A stretch of DNA of 27,978 nucleotides, taken from the IMG/VR virus record IMGVR_UViG_3300020183_000365, positions 1-27,978 of that record. One strand, given 5' to 3'. The position numbers and the translations under genes were made by a program. Numbering within the stretch: position 1 is the first letter of the stretch; each line of letters opens with the position of its first letter. The notes beneath the pieces are model-generated. The model was not told where the DNA came from and made no database searches. It saw nothing but the letters and a program-made list of their open reading frames with translations. Shown here piece by piece: positions 9,601 to 18,801 of the stretch. This DNA is from a virus.

Positions 9601-12600
9601 CTTAATTAATATTTTAACAACTGATGAACAAAACCAAACAAGACAAAGAGATACAAGACCAGTAAATTACTTCTTCTCATTTGAAAAGAGCATGTACGGA
9701 ACAATCTCTACAGAAATGTTAAAGATGTTCTCAACAATATTAGATTTTAATAAACTTGTCGGTAATCCTGTAAACAAGTACAGAAAAGAATACAAAGATT
9801 TAGCTAAACTAAGACAACTATTTTTCTTACAAGTTCAAAACGAACCAGATTTAGATAAATATCTTGATTTTTATAAGTGGGTTGATTCTGCTGTTGGTAA
9901 ATTATTATTACAAATGGTTCCCGCTTCAGCAGATACTTCACATGGTTTACTTAACGTAATAGAAAGTCATGCATTAGAAAGAAACAAACATCAATATAAG
10001 TTCCCAACAATTGAATTTAAAGAACCAAATCTTGAGGTTGGTTTTAATGCTATCAATGAACTAACATATAATTGGAAATTTGGACATAGACCGATTTCAC
10101 AAGATGAAAGTGAAAATTGTTTATATTGGAATGAAAAAGCAGAACGTGACCAATCACCACTTTCCTCTTCCGTTTCTGCTTCAAATTATTCAAGAGAAAG
10201 AATCCTTGATGTTACATTAAACACTTTAAATAGAAAGTTCACAACTCCAATACGCCTTGACATTGAAAAAGAAAAACAAATTAAAGGTGGTATTAATTAC
10301 AGCGATAATAAAAATCTTGATTTTGTTAATATCGCTACCGCCCCACACGGTCCTTTGGATACCGATGATGTAATAAATGTACCTGCAAATTATTTGTTTG
10401 TAGGAATCGAAAACACTTCATCTGTAATAAAAGATTGCTCCGATACATATAAACCAAATGAAAAGGTAAAATATCATTTCTCTGTTGTTCATGGTAGAGA
10501 TTATAATCCTGCAACTTTGGATTATAATCAAGTAGTTAAAAGTGAAATTGCATTACCAGCAAACTTTATAAGTGGTAATGTTACAGACGGATATAATAAA
10601 GAATTAAATGATAATCTTTTCTCTGGTATAGTAATAACTAACTTACACAACGACTCATATGGTTCAACAAAAGAAATACCAGTACAAGGACCATTTACAA
10701 ATGCTTGGGTTGGTGGGCATCAATCAAGACACGTATCTTTAAATACTGGTAGTGATAATTATCTTAATAGACCAGAAGCATGGAAAGTCTTATTTGGTAT
10801 TCTTACTTCTTCTGTGTATCAAGCAACATTTGGGTTTGTTGGTGCTGATTATCCATACCCAGAAGGCAACGTAGACGAACCATCTTATCCAGTTAGAGGA
10901 CACAAAAGAGCTACATACTACCGTGATGGTACTACAAAACGTCCATTAAACATAGCCAATATAGCAACCACAACTGGTTCTAATAACTTAGGTAATTATT
11001 CACATAGATATCAATACGCACATAAATTTGGTAGAACCCAAAGATTAGGTAAATTACTTCCTACTTCATCAGTTAATACACAAACAGAATTATATGGCGT
11101 TTTAAGAAGTAATATAACTTCTGGTAGAGTTAATTTTGAACTACCAACTACATCAAAGTCAGAAGTAATATTGGTAAATAAGTTCTCTTCTCCCGGTGAT
11201 TATAGAACCATTTCAAGAGGATATTTAAATCTTTATGGCGAAGAATATTCTCCATATAATGCAATTCCATTTAGAAATAGAACTGTTCTAGGCGATGGTA
11301 GAAGAAACAATCTTGTATTAACAAATGATTCTCACCTATACTCACCAAGTATCATTTCTGGTTCCACAAATCCATATTATAGTTTGTTAACCAAACCATC
11401 TGCATTTGGTGGTTATGAAAGTGGATCTGCAACAGTAGCTTCTGCTCACAAAGTTAATAGAAATCCAGTTTGGGTAGTTGAGTATTCTGGTGCAATTCCA
11501 ATAATAACTAAAGAATTTGATAACGGATTTTATTCATATTCTATTCCAAGAAAAGATACTGGTTATGCTTGGATTAAAAATGCTTTACCCAAAGTTGTAG
11601 CTCCCCCCGCAACAGATTTCTGGGAAGAATATGAACACGCCAGTAGTTTATCTATCGTTCCAATTTCAAGTAGTGCTATTAGTTCCTCAGATTTAAACGC
11701 AACAACTAATATAAATTTTGTTGGTATGTCTATTGGAACCGCAATAATAGATACAATACAAAACAATCAATGTGGTGCAGAAATACCAACTTTACTCGGT
11801 ACTTTATCTCCTAAAGTTCCATCAACTACAAGAGCTTTAAATCTTAACAGAAATGGAGTTTTTGGTTTTTCATCATTTAAACAATTATCTCATAATAGAA
11901 ATAATAAAGTTTTAAGGCAACTTAATAATACTAACAATATTACAGTCTATGATGCAACAACAGATTCTGTTACGTGCTACAGAGAACCATCTGTTTATTA
12001 TAGATATCCAATGATGGCTACAATAGAATACATTGGAGGTTCCGAACTAAATAAATCCGAAACCACATTTGACGTTGAATTCCCATTCGATACTGTGCTT
12101 CAATTAATTGACAATTTTAAATTAGCTAACAATATTAATACTAAACAACTAGAACCAAAAATTTATAATAACTTAATCACAAAGTTAATTACTGACTCTA
12201 CAAATTATAGATTGGTATCTTTGACTTATAAACAACAAATATACCCAAATAGAATTGTTCAAACACTTGAAACATATAAAATAAGAGATTCCTATGAATT
12301 CTTAAAAAATTCAATCGGTTGGAGAGATGATAGAGAAAATAGAGATGTATTAATAGACTCTGATACAGAATATTATATTCCATTTAAATCTACCTTGTTT
12401 TCAGTTACTCAAAGTATTTGGCCGTTAGATAGATTTAGTTCTACAGGGTCAGATTATTCTATTAGTACTTCAACTTCAAGTGTATTCGACGGTTTTGGTA
12501 TCTTACAGAATAGATATGTTGTTTATCCCGTAACTTTAACTTCTAGTAATACTGCTTCTGTGTATGTGGGACCAGTTTATAACCATAATCATTTACTCGC

Positions 12601-15514
12601 TTCACCTACAAGTTGGAATTCTATTTCTTCCAAGCAAATAGTAAATATAACAGCAAATCCAAATACATATTTCTTTAGTACTGGTAGTGGTTTATATGAT
12701 GGAACTGCACCTTGGTCAGCAGGACAACTTTCTGGTAAAAATCCGTACAATGATTCTTTTGATGATTGGTATAGTTTATTAAAATATAAAAACAAAAATT
12801 ATCAGATAGTACCAGAATTTAAATTAGCTAGAAATGATAATCCAAGTTCATTCCAAAAAATTCAAAAAGCTATTTCTGGTGATTTTAGTTCTGGTTTATT
12901 TTCATTTGACTTAGATGGTTCAAATACTTTTACGTCCATAAGTGAAAAAACAAATTTCTTAGAATCAAATAAAATTGTAAATATTGAAAAAATTAATAAA
13001 GATGTAGACACAAAAACTGTTAATTTAACTTTAACTTGTGAAAGCTTAATCAAACTTAACCCAGAACCAGCATTCTACCCTTCAAATAGAACATTGGATG
13101 TTTGTAAGCAATTTATTGATAACACAATTGATTCAATAAATGTTTGGGGTTATGATGGAAGCACTATAACTCCAGTAACAAATTTTAGTAAAAATATTGG
13201 TTTAAATAATTTCTATAGACCATTTATGCAACCCGGAATTCTTTTTAATACAATTAAATCTGGTATGGCTGTAGATTTCCCAATCATAACAAGTTCTTTA
13301 ATAGTTACAAGTAGCTATTATAATTCAAACAATGAAGTAAGTGGACAAATAGATTATCAAATTGGAAATTCACAATTTGATTTAAGATTACCATTTGAAA
13401 CTATAATTGAACCAGAGGAAAATTTGGCTAATATAGATTTAGTCAACATGATTCCACTAGATTCACAATATAGATTATTAACTTCATCTTGGAACGGCGT
13501 CTTTACTGGAGATACTTCTTACAAGTATATGATACATAACTTCTTAGCTGAAACAATAGACTTCTTCTTAGAAGATTCTAAATTAACATCAATAACTTCA
13601 AAACCAGAAGAAGAATTTGGTATTGTTACACCCGGAAAACAATATAGAGCATTAGTAAAAGTTTATAAATCAAAAGATAAAAATGCAAAAAGAAGTTTGA
13701 CAACAAATATTTATACAAGACCACAATTTTTACCCGTTTCTGGTACAGATTATATAAATGACCCAACCGAACAAGAAACAATAACAATGTATAGCCGAGC
13801 TAGTGCCTTCGGCCCCCCTTGTGCTGGAGGGGTAAGAGGACACTATTCAGCCAGTGGATATACAAAAGGTGTTATTGACTCTACAAATGGTTATTACCCA
13901 TCTTTTACACCACCATATTATGATGGTGAGGCTTGGGCTATTTTAACATATAATCCCACAGGTTCTAAGCCATATAAACCATCATTAGAAGACATAATAC
14001 AAAATATTACCGCTTCTTACATAAGATTTGAAGGTCAACCAGACAATAACGGTAATGAAACGGTGGATGGTATTCACGTTGTTGCTGAATCTGGTAGTAC
14101 TACCTATGGTGGCCCATTAAGCAAAGGAAGATTGAATTTTAATTCAATGCAAGTATCTGCATCATTAAATCTATTTAATGTTGTAGAAGTTGATTCAACA
14201 AGTGTAAATAATTTAGATAATATTGTAATTACAACTACAAAATCTAAAGTTTGGGGTATACAAACTAAATTTGAAACTCCTATTTTAGATTTTGGTATTA
14301 CTCCAAATGTCTATACAAGTGACAAAAATAAAACAATAGGTATGTGGCACCAATACGGTTATATTCCTGCTGGAACTGACGGTATTTATATGCAGATTAC
14401 TGATTTACCAAAAGATTATATTTTAAGTGGGTCAGAGTCAGATGTAGCCACAACCATTACTGGAAGAAGTTTACAGTTAACTGGTTCTCTTACAGATATC
14501 GTAGGGTTTTCTAAAGACCCAATTAGATTAGGTAAAGTAGCACCTTCAAAAACTATAAAAGAAGCAATAATTGTAATACCATATTATAGTGAAAATAACG
14601 AAAGAAAATATTTCTTCTTTAATAATTTAGTAAAAGAATATATTCAATTTTTGAAATCAGACTCTGCAAATGTGAAATCATTTGATAGAATAAAAGAAAT
14701 ACCTCAAAGCATTATCAAACAAATCAATACAATGAGTGAATATGTTTTACCTCCACCAATTGATTTTATAAAAAATCAAATTCAAAATCCATTTTTTATG
14801 TATATATTTGAATTTTCATACACTTTGAGTCAACAAGATTTGGTTGATATTTGGCAAAATTTAATGCCAAGTATTGCATTAAATTTTGATGAACAATCTA
14901 CTTCAATAACACATTCTTTAGATATTGAAGATACCCTAACTGAACTTGAAATGAAAGATAGGTTAGCCAACATTCGATGGTTAACATTTAAGGTAAAATA
15001 TAAAGCAAAAAATAATTATAAATCTAAAGTTTTTAAATCAATTAAGAATACAAATAATAAGAAAGCGGTTAAAGATTCACAATTTACTAAAACTAGAATC
15101 TCCTCATTTGATAATTTTGAAGAACTAGATTATTCATACAATTGGCCTTATGACTACTTCTCTATGATAGAAGCAACTAAAATAATAGCTCAAGTAGATT
15201 TTATTGACTCAGATAGAGTCACCCAACAATTAGATAAGGTAGAAAATTCAATTAAATCATTAAATAAGAACGTTATTGAAAATGCACAATTAACTACCGA
15301 AGTGGCTGGTACAAATGTTTTAGCTACACAAGAACTTTTACAAAATACAATAAGCGTAAATACTATAGCACAAAATAATGTTAAAGTTTCCGAAAATGCT
15401 ATGAATACACCAAATCTTCAAGTCTCTTTGAATCAAACTACAGATAATGTTGAAGTTGCAGCAACCGCGATTAATTCTCCTGTATTAACAAATACTACAT
15501 TAAGAAGAACATAA
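6644..15514 (+). CDS. Giant baseplate/tail protein with two LamG-like domains
   Basis: At 2956 residues (8.9 kb, nearly a third of the window) this is the largest gene. Visible domains, approximately: residues 174-405, a LamG/concanavalin-like jelly roll (GGVTVEFWLNK, GTWNHYAVSA, GSIDDFRYW); 575-595, KTKGTEKSYRNLIRCFGI, a motif typical of phage tail proteins; 640-930, a second LamG-like region (EKWNFAVKI, KLLDCKVWSS); 1070-1120, DFYKWVDSA to PASADTSHG and ESHALERNK. Later motifs are VNRNPVWVVEY and IPRKDTGYAWI (~1604-1645), SRASAFGPPC (~2384), FTPPYYDGEAWA (~2420), GMWHQYGYIP (~2566) and YNWPYDYFSMIE (~2832). The last ~100 residues are Asn/Thr/Val-rich. LamG folds often bind glycans, so a receptor-binding or baseplate-arm role is likely but inferred. 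The gene starts inside the preceding gene (ATG at 6644) and has no internal stop or frameshift. Confidence 0.92.
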   Translation: MSLKDLFSVKKVLPPISNEQIEEEVESVELLESYTIEKNRIKFPIDFATASNFVVFGSAQKYYTDAINRIYQQYPYDGSRKEKIDWENSSSQLDIWFLDNVYPKSTGYATFSPNGWSTPVGSQINGYGEPTTKEYISIKGGPNPSLTATTLVDKFKDANNQNQKANIFNVGDSRDNNLQLNLSGGVTVEFWLNKNSFITSSTQKEVVFDLWNNAASSSNSYGRLTVELSGTTGSPFYLTILSGTTGLASLNLGSSLTTSSVANGTWNHYAVSAINSGSSINVKFYVNGELNSQYITGSNIGSITGSMLANIGALRTAASGASGTSVGWGKLSGSIDDFRYWKTERTSREIGRNWWTNVYGGTNSDTANIDLGVYYKFNEGVTTTSSVDSTVLDYSGRVSNGTWTGYSSASRNTGSAINLYSGATLSTEIGDPIIYNTHPDVQSVIEEYATIGSDHDRTNPNSIYYSFPNWIIDEDNNGELLSLSQIMASYLDTLYSQIKYFPSIKEPYANIQIDEKPYPFASNLLESLGVITPQLFIDAKFMEEVLSRDEDRNYEDKLHEIKNVIYENIYSNLQSILKTKGTEKSYRNLIRCFGIDESLVKLNIYSNNDSKIVSDDLSNITLKKTSLNFNDTDRFQSTVYQFSTSSNTDSNSFITGSLAGTYDYTPFTFEVDTVFPQKLPPNHPLFFPTLFLTSSIFGVHSAKNTATDLTWDTNDYCNFQVYAARPELESPHATFYLSSSNTSIPFLSSSLYFDVYNNEKWNFAVKIKPQSLENANIVSGTTSQDYIIEFYGASTVGDSVIREFTVSGSISNAAGLNIARANKRLYAGAERTNFSGSLIKQTDIKLLDCKVWSSYLSREEILAHSRDSDNSGIKDAYINWKVSDTNYQNILIPKFETLLLHWNFNQITGSDAGSGTPNASDGKFVVNDLTSGSVSYNRYNSAFNNLKKYQYLGRGDYFLQNDTTIVDTQYLFTSRINEFENIQNSNLINILTTDEQNQTRQRDTRPVNYFFSFEKSMYGTISTEMLKMFSTILDFNKLVGNPVNKYRKEYKDLAKLRQLFFLQVQNEPDLDKYLDFYKWVDSAVGKLLLQMVPASADTSHGLLNVIESHALERNKHQYKFPTIEFKEPNLEVGFNAINELTYNWKFGHRPISQDESENCLYWNEKAERDQSPLSSSVSASNYSRERILDVTLNTLNRKFTTPIRLDIEKEKQIKGGINYSDNKNLDFVNIATAPHGPLDTDDVINVPANYLFVGIENTSSVIKDCSDTYKPNEKVKYHFSVVHGRDYNPATLDYNQVVKSEIALPANFISGNVTDGYNKELNDNLFSGIVITNLHNDSYGSTKEIPVQGPFTNAWVGGHQSRHVSLNTGSDNYLNRPEAWKVLFGILTSSVYQATFGFVGADYPYPEGNVDEPSYPVRGHKRATYYRDGTTKRPLNIANIATTTGSNNLGNYSHRYQYAHKFGRTQRLGKLLPTSSVNTQTELYGVLRSNITSGRVNFELPTTSKSEVILVNKFSSPGDYRTISRGYLNLYGEEYSPYNAIPFRNRTVLGDGRRNNLVLTNDSHLYSPSIISGSTNPYYSLLTKPSAFGGYESGSATVASAHKVNRNPVWVVEYSGAIPIITKEFDNGFYSYSIPRKDTGYAWIKNALPKVVAPPATDFWEEYEHASSLSIVPISSSAISSSDLNATTNINFVGMSIGTAIIDTIQNNQCGAEIPTLLGTLSPKVPSTTRALNLNRNGVFGFSSFKQLSHNRNNKVLRQLNNTNNITVYDATTDSVTCYREPSVYYRYPMMATIEYIGGSELNKSETTFDVEFPFDTVLQLIDNFKLANNINTKQLEPKIYNNLITKLITDSTNYRLVSLTYKQQIYPNRIVQTLETYKIRDSYEFLKNSIGWRDDRENRDVLIDSDTEYYIPFKSTLFSVTQSIWPLDRFSSTGSDYSISTSTSSVFDGFGILQNRYVVYPVTLTSSNTASVYVGPVYNHNHLLASPTSWNSISSKQIVNITANPNTYFFSTGSGLYDGTAPWSAGQLSGKNPYNDSFDDWYSLLKYKNKNYQIVPEFKLARNDNPSSFQKIQKAISGDFSSGLFSFDLDGSNTFTSISEKTNFLESNKIVNIEKINKDVDTKTVNLTLTCESLIKLNPEPAFYPSNRTLDVCKQFIDNTIDSINVWGYDGSTITPVTNFSKNIGLNNFYRPFMQPGILFNTIKSGMAVDFPIITSSLIVTSSYYNSNNEVSGQIDYQIGNSQFDLRLPFETIIEPEENLANIDLVNMIPLDSQYRLLTSSWNGVFTGDTSYKYMIHNFLAETIDFFLEDSKLTSITSKPEEEFGIVTPGKQYRALVKVYKSKDKNAKRSLTTNIYTRPQFLPVSGTDYINDPTEQETITMYSRASAFGPPCAGGVRGHYSASGYTKGVIDSTNGYYPSFTPPYYDGEAWAILTYNPTGSKPYKPSLEDIIQNITASYIRFEGQPDNNGNETVDGIHVVAESGSTTYGGPLSKGRLNFNSMQVSASLNLFNVVEVDSTSVNNLDNIVITTTKSKVWGIQTKFETPILDFGITPNVYTSDKNKTIGMWHQYGYIPAGTDGIYMQITDLPKDYILSGSESDVATTITGRSLQLTGSLTDIVGFSKDPIRLGKVAPSKTIKEAIIVIPYYSENNERKYFFFNNLVKEYIQFLKSDSANVKSFDRIKEIPQSIIKQINTMSEYVLPPPIDFIKNQIQNPFFMYIFEFSYTLSQQDLVDIWQNLMPSIALNFDEQSTSITHSLDIEDTLTELEMKDRLANIRWLTFKVKYKAKNNYKSKVFKSIKNTNNKKAVKDSQFTKTRISSFDNFEELDYSYNWPYDYFSMIEATKIIAQVDFIDSDRVTQQLDKVENSIKSLNKNVIENAQLTTEVAGTNVLATQELLQNTISVNTIAQNNVKVSENAMNTPNLQVSLNQTTDNVEVAATAINSPVLTNTTLRRT
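13804..13832 (+). repeat. GC-rich hairpin-forming patch inside giant gene
   Basis: Within otherwise AT-rich coding sequence, a short stretch is strongly GC-rich and can fold twice. GCC-TTC-GGC (13805-13813) gives a 3-bp stem. CCCCT (13815-13819) pairs perfectly with AGGGG (13828-13832) around an 8-base loop. The codons used (GGC, CCC, GGG) are unusual for this genome. The encoded residues, SRASAFGPPCAGG, may simply be conserved, which would explain part of the composition. No T-run follows, so it is not an obvious terminator. Confidence 0.4.
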
Positions 15515-15535
15515 AAATATGATATTAGCATATTT
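15515..15535. repeat. Perfect 7-bp inverted repeat in the longest intergenic gap
   Basis: AAATATG (15515-15521) and CATATTT (15529-15535) are exact reverse complements separated by a 7-base loop. They lie in the 27-base gap after the giant gene, which is the longest gap in the window. The stem is AT-only except for one G-C pair, so it would be weak. No T-tract typical of a terminator follows; the next bases are ATATTA and then ATG. It could affect message processing or initiation of the next gene, which lacks a Shine-Dalgarno sequence, but chance is a real alternative in such AT-rich DNA. Confidence 0.35.
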
Positions 15536-15541
15536 ATATTA

Positions 15542-16543
15542 ATGGCACTTTTTAATCCAAAAGAAGAAGTTATTAATATTGAGTTAACAAGCTATGGTAA
15601 ATTTTTACTTTCAAGAGGTAAATTTAGACCAGCTTATTATTCTTTTCACGATGAAGGAGTTGTTTATGATTCCGAATACGCAGACTTTGAAGAAAATTCA
15701 AATACATCAGAAGTAAGAATACAAGAAGAAACTCCACATTTAAAACCAAATTATTCTTTTTCTTCTCCAAAAGCTTCTATCAATAAAGATATATCTCAAA
15801 TTAATTTATTGATGAATAAGTTTGAACTTGCCTCGACAAGAAATGGTCTTCAATATTCAGAACAAATAAAAGAAGTACTAAGTAATTCAACAATTTTGAA
15901 CAACTATATTCCATCATGGGAAATTTATAATTTATCATCAGATTATAGTAGTGTGACCTCTTCTACAACAACAGATAATATTCCACAGTTTAATTTAAAT
16001 TTAGAAATTAATGTTATAAAAACAAATCAAGAAACATTGCAAAACAATGAAGTATTGCAAAATTTATCTTTATTAAATGAAATTGTTTATAATGGTCAAG
16101 ATGAAATTTATATAACAGTTTTAAAACCATTAGTATTAAAAATTATAGAAAACAATACAGATTCAAATATTGATAAACTTGATATCAAAATATATAAACA
16201 AAATACAAATGAAGATGGTACATTTTCATACAGTCAATTAAAATTTTTACAAGAAAACGTAAATTATGATGAAGAAAATGATTTATATGTAAATATATCT
16301 AATGTAATATCGAACCAACAAGAAATTGATAATAAGTATGTAGAATACTATTTTGATGTAAAATTAGACAAAGAAATTACTGATATGTATAAGTGTAGAT
16401 ATATATTGCGTTCTGATGCAGACCAAGATTTAATCTTCAACAATATTGAAGACTGTAATGATTTGAGAGATAGACTAAATACTCAAGACCTCTATCGTGA
16501 CAATCCAATATTAGATGATTTAGCAGTAGGAAAGAAGTGCTAA
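15542..16543 (+). CDS. Virion protein with N-terminal 'LTxxGK-LSRG' module
   Basis: A 333-residue protein. Residues 9-47 form a module (EVINIELTSYGKFLLSRG, KFRPAYYSFHDEG, VVYDSEYADF) that closely parallels residues 8-48 of the protein at 21331. Both show the pattern L-T-x-x-G-[KR]-x-x-L-[SA]-R-G, then F-[RK], an aromatic, x-F-x-D-[ED]-x-V-x-Y. The rest is acidic, Asn/Ile/Tyr-rich and probably beta-structured, ending in AVGKKC. No enzyme motif is visible. Its place after the giant LamG protein suggests a tail or baseplate decoration role, perhaps with the N-terminal module as a docking element; that is inference. The ATG at 15542 follows an AT-rich leader with no clear Shine-Dalgarno sequence. 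The stop overlaps the next ATG by one base. Confidence 0.87.
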   Translation: MALFNPKEEVINIELTSYGKFLLSRGKFRPAYYSFHDEGVVYDSEYADFEENSNTSEVRIQEETPHLKPNYSFSSPKASINKDISQINLLMNKFELASTRNGLQYSEQIKEVLSNSTILNNYIPSWEIYNLSSDYSSVTSSTTTDNIPQFNLNLEINVIKTNQETLQNNEVLQNLSLLNEIVYNGQDEIYITVLKPLVLKIIENNTDSNIDKLDIKIYKQNTNEDGTFSYSQLKFLQENVNYDEENDLYVNISNVISNQQEIDNKYVEYYFDVKLDKEITDMYKCRYILRSDADQDLIFNNIEDCNDLRDRLNTQDLYRDNPILDDLAVGKKC

Positions 16544-18792
16544 TGTTTTATGAAAAACTAGGAAATAATCTTTTTGTTCCAAATATATTTGTTAATACTT
16601 TATTAATAGATAATTCATTCACCGACAGTAGTGAAATAAAAAACAGTTTAACGATAAATTTAAGTTACAAAAGCAAACAAAACTTTGTAGATCAATTACT
16701 ATCAGATAGCCAATATCTTTCATATATAAAAATTATAGTTGCATTAGTTACTGATAACTCTATTATTAAAACGGCAAAACAAAACTTTAATCCTAAATCA
16801 CCAGATGAATCATTGGCAAGTTTGTTTAGGGATGCAGAACAAACAAAAGTAATTAGTTTATCTGAGTTTACTGATTTTCTTGAACAAGACCAAGTAACTG
16901 GTGAATATTCTGGTACTTATGAATTCTTTTTTTCTGACATTAAAGCAACACCAGATATGGGTTTGGTATTTTTCCCATATGTTGATTTTAAATCTTTTGC
17001 AGATGATAACTCTATTTCATATGATACATTAGGTAATATAATTTCTAAATTTGATAATGAAATACACTTATATCAAATTATGAATAATAACCTCGTACAA
17101 GTAAACAATGTTGTTACGGATATGAGAGATTTAACACAATTTAAAAATAATCTTTTTACATTACTACCAAATATTGGTTTAATTAATTTTGATATTATAA
17201 ATTCAAATCCAAGTAAAAAACAATATTTCTTTGATTTATATCCATCATTTAATTCAGAAAATACTAAAGTAAGATTATATACACTTTTTAATATTAAATC
17301 GTTTATTGAAAACTTTTCTGCATTAAAAAAGAGTTATGGATTATTTACCGAAGATATTTTAGCTATTTTAAAACGTAAACCAATAGTGGTTAATATCACC
17401 AAAAAATATTCTACATCAGATACGATTTATCAAGTTGGTAGTTTCACTCTTTCTGTAGATGAAATAATTAGGTCTGGTTCTGTAGATGCACGTTATCATG
17501 TTACATTAGAAAATAATATGGTAATATCATTTATGGATAACTGTCCAGAATCTAGCACTAAGATTAATTATGAATTTGAAATTATATTTTCCGACCCTAT
17601 GTTAAAATATTTCTTCTTAAACGATACTAATTCTTCTTGTGTTTATAACCGTGTAATACAAATATATTCTCAAATTCAATCAATTGTGTGTATAGATAAT
17701 CCAATGATTTCTGATGCTAAAACTGGTAAATTTGAACGAGGATTTATAATTTCTAATAATTCACAATTAAAAAATACAGTAAATTTGTTTGTAGATAATT
17801 TTATATCTTTGTTAAATTTATTCTCAACTTTTGATGTAAAACCAGACCAAATAACAAAAATAAAAAATTTGTTAGATATAGAAAGGTCAACAATTTTTGT
17901 ATATATTGATTTTTATTCATTTGTTAATAAAGTATTAGTTGAAATTGGAAATATTTTTTCTCAACTTAATATTGCAGATGTAATATATTATAAAAAATTT
18001 GATTCAATTAAATTTGAAGTAGTTCCAAGTGTTGAAATAGAAACGTTATCTTCTGATATCTTATCGGGAATAAACGCAACCGAGGCGACTCCTGCTGGTG
18101 AGGAAAGTATGGGTGTTGTTTACAACAAATTCAATGATATTAAAATTGGCTCATATACTTTAAAGAAAGAAAACATTAAATCAACAAATCAAACAAGTTA
18201 TTTATTAAAAAATTCTGTTATTGCAACAGCAAATTCTCTTGTACCTTTTTCTAATGAATATGATTTATCATTCAACTACAATGAATCAGAAGGTTTGATC
18301 TTAAAAGAAACTAACACAAAATTTGAAATAGACACATCAAATACAAATGGTAAAAGAAAAGTATCAATTAACAAAAAAAGGAGTTCTAATAAATTATTGA
18401 ACAACTCATTTGGAAGTACCACATCAGTTTCTTTTAATGTGCCTTTCCCTACTGAAACTTTCGGAATGTCTAATCCAAAAGATGATTTGAAAAATTTCAA
18501 AGCTAAAAAAACAATTAATGAATCCATTCAAAGTTCAAATTTGCCTAAAGAAGAATTTATATTTAATGTTGCCACCAATTTAAGTACGACACCAGAAGAT
18601 TTACTTCCAAAATCGCAGCTTGAATATTTAACATTTGAGAACAATACTCTAAAATGGAAAGTTATTGAGCAAAGTTTAGGATTATCTGGAACTTATTTTA
18701 TAAGGACTTCTTATATGATATCTGGCGACTTATATTCCAAAAATAATATTGCGCCAAAGATAGCAAATGAATATAGAATAATTACTATTTAA
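16543..18792 (+). CDS. Large virion protein, unassigned (749 aa)
   Basis: I place the start at the ATG at 16543, which overlaps the upstream stop as TAATG, as seen elsewhere in this block. A GTG two codons upstream (16537) is also possible. The N-terminus reads MFYEKLGNNLFVPNIF, then NTLLIDNSFTDSSE. Residues up to ~500 look mixed alpha/beta with no recognised motif. A linker-like stretch rich in Ala/Thr/Pro/Gly/Glu lies near residue 510 (NATEATPAGEESMG). The C-terminal part is Ser/Asn/Lys-rich and closes with a probable beta region (TYFIRTSYMISGDLY). There is no signal peptide or membrane segment. The flanking genes are all structural, so I infer a virion component, likely of the tail or baseplate, but I do not recognise the family. 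Confidence 0.85.
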   Translation: MFYEKLGNNLFVPNIFVNTLLIDNSFTDSSEIKNSLTINLSYKSKQNFVDQLLSDSQYLSYIKIIVALVTDNSIIKTAKQNFNPKSPDESLASLFRDAEQTKVISLSEFTDFLEQDQVTGEYSGTYEFFFSDIKATPDMGLVFFPYVDFKSFADDNSISYDTLGNIISKFDNEIHLYQIMNNNLVQVNNVVTDMRDLTQFKNNLFTLLPNIGLINFDIINSNPSKKQYFFDLYPSFNSENTKVRLYTLFNIKSFIENFSALKKSYGLFTEDILAILKRKPIVVNITKKYSTSDTIYQVGSFTLSVDEIIRSGSVDARYHVTLENNMVISFMDNCPESSTKINYEFEIIFSDPMLKYFFLNDTNSSCVYNRVIQIYSQIQSIVCIDNPMISDAKTGKFERGFIISNNSQLKNTVNLFVDNFISLLNLFSTFDVKPDQITKIKNLLDIERSTIFVYIDFYSFVNKVLVEIGNIFSQLNIADVIYYKKFDSIKFEVVPSVEIETLSSDILSGINATEATPAGEESMGVVYNKFNDIKIGSYTLKKENIKSTNQTSYLLKNSVIATANSLVPFSNEYDLSFNYNESEGLILKETNTKFEIDTSNTNGKRKVSINKKRSSNKLLNNSFGSTTSVSFNVPFPTETFGMSNPKDDLKNFKAKKTINESIQSSNLPKEEFIFNVATNLSTTPEDLLPKSQLEYLTFENNTLKWKVIEQSLGLSGTYFIRTSYMISGDLYSKNNIAPKIANEYRIITI

Positions 18793-18801
18793 TAGAGAAA
18801 T

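Noticed and set aside
13804-13832. Rho-independent terminator in the giant gene
   Set aside because: The hairpin lacks a following T-run and the reading frame continues for another ~560 codons.
16537-16542. GTG start two codons before the ATG at 16543
   Set aside because: The ATG overlaps the preceding stop in the TAATG form seen at three other junctions, and the GTG has no better ribosome-binding site.
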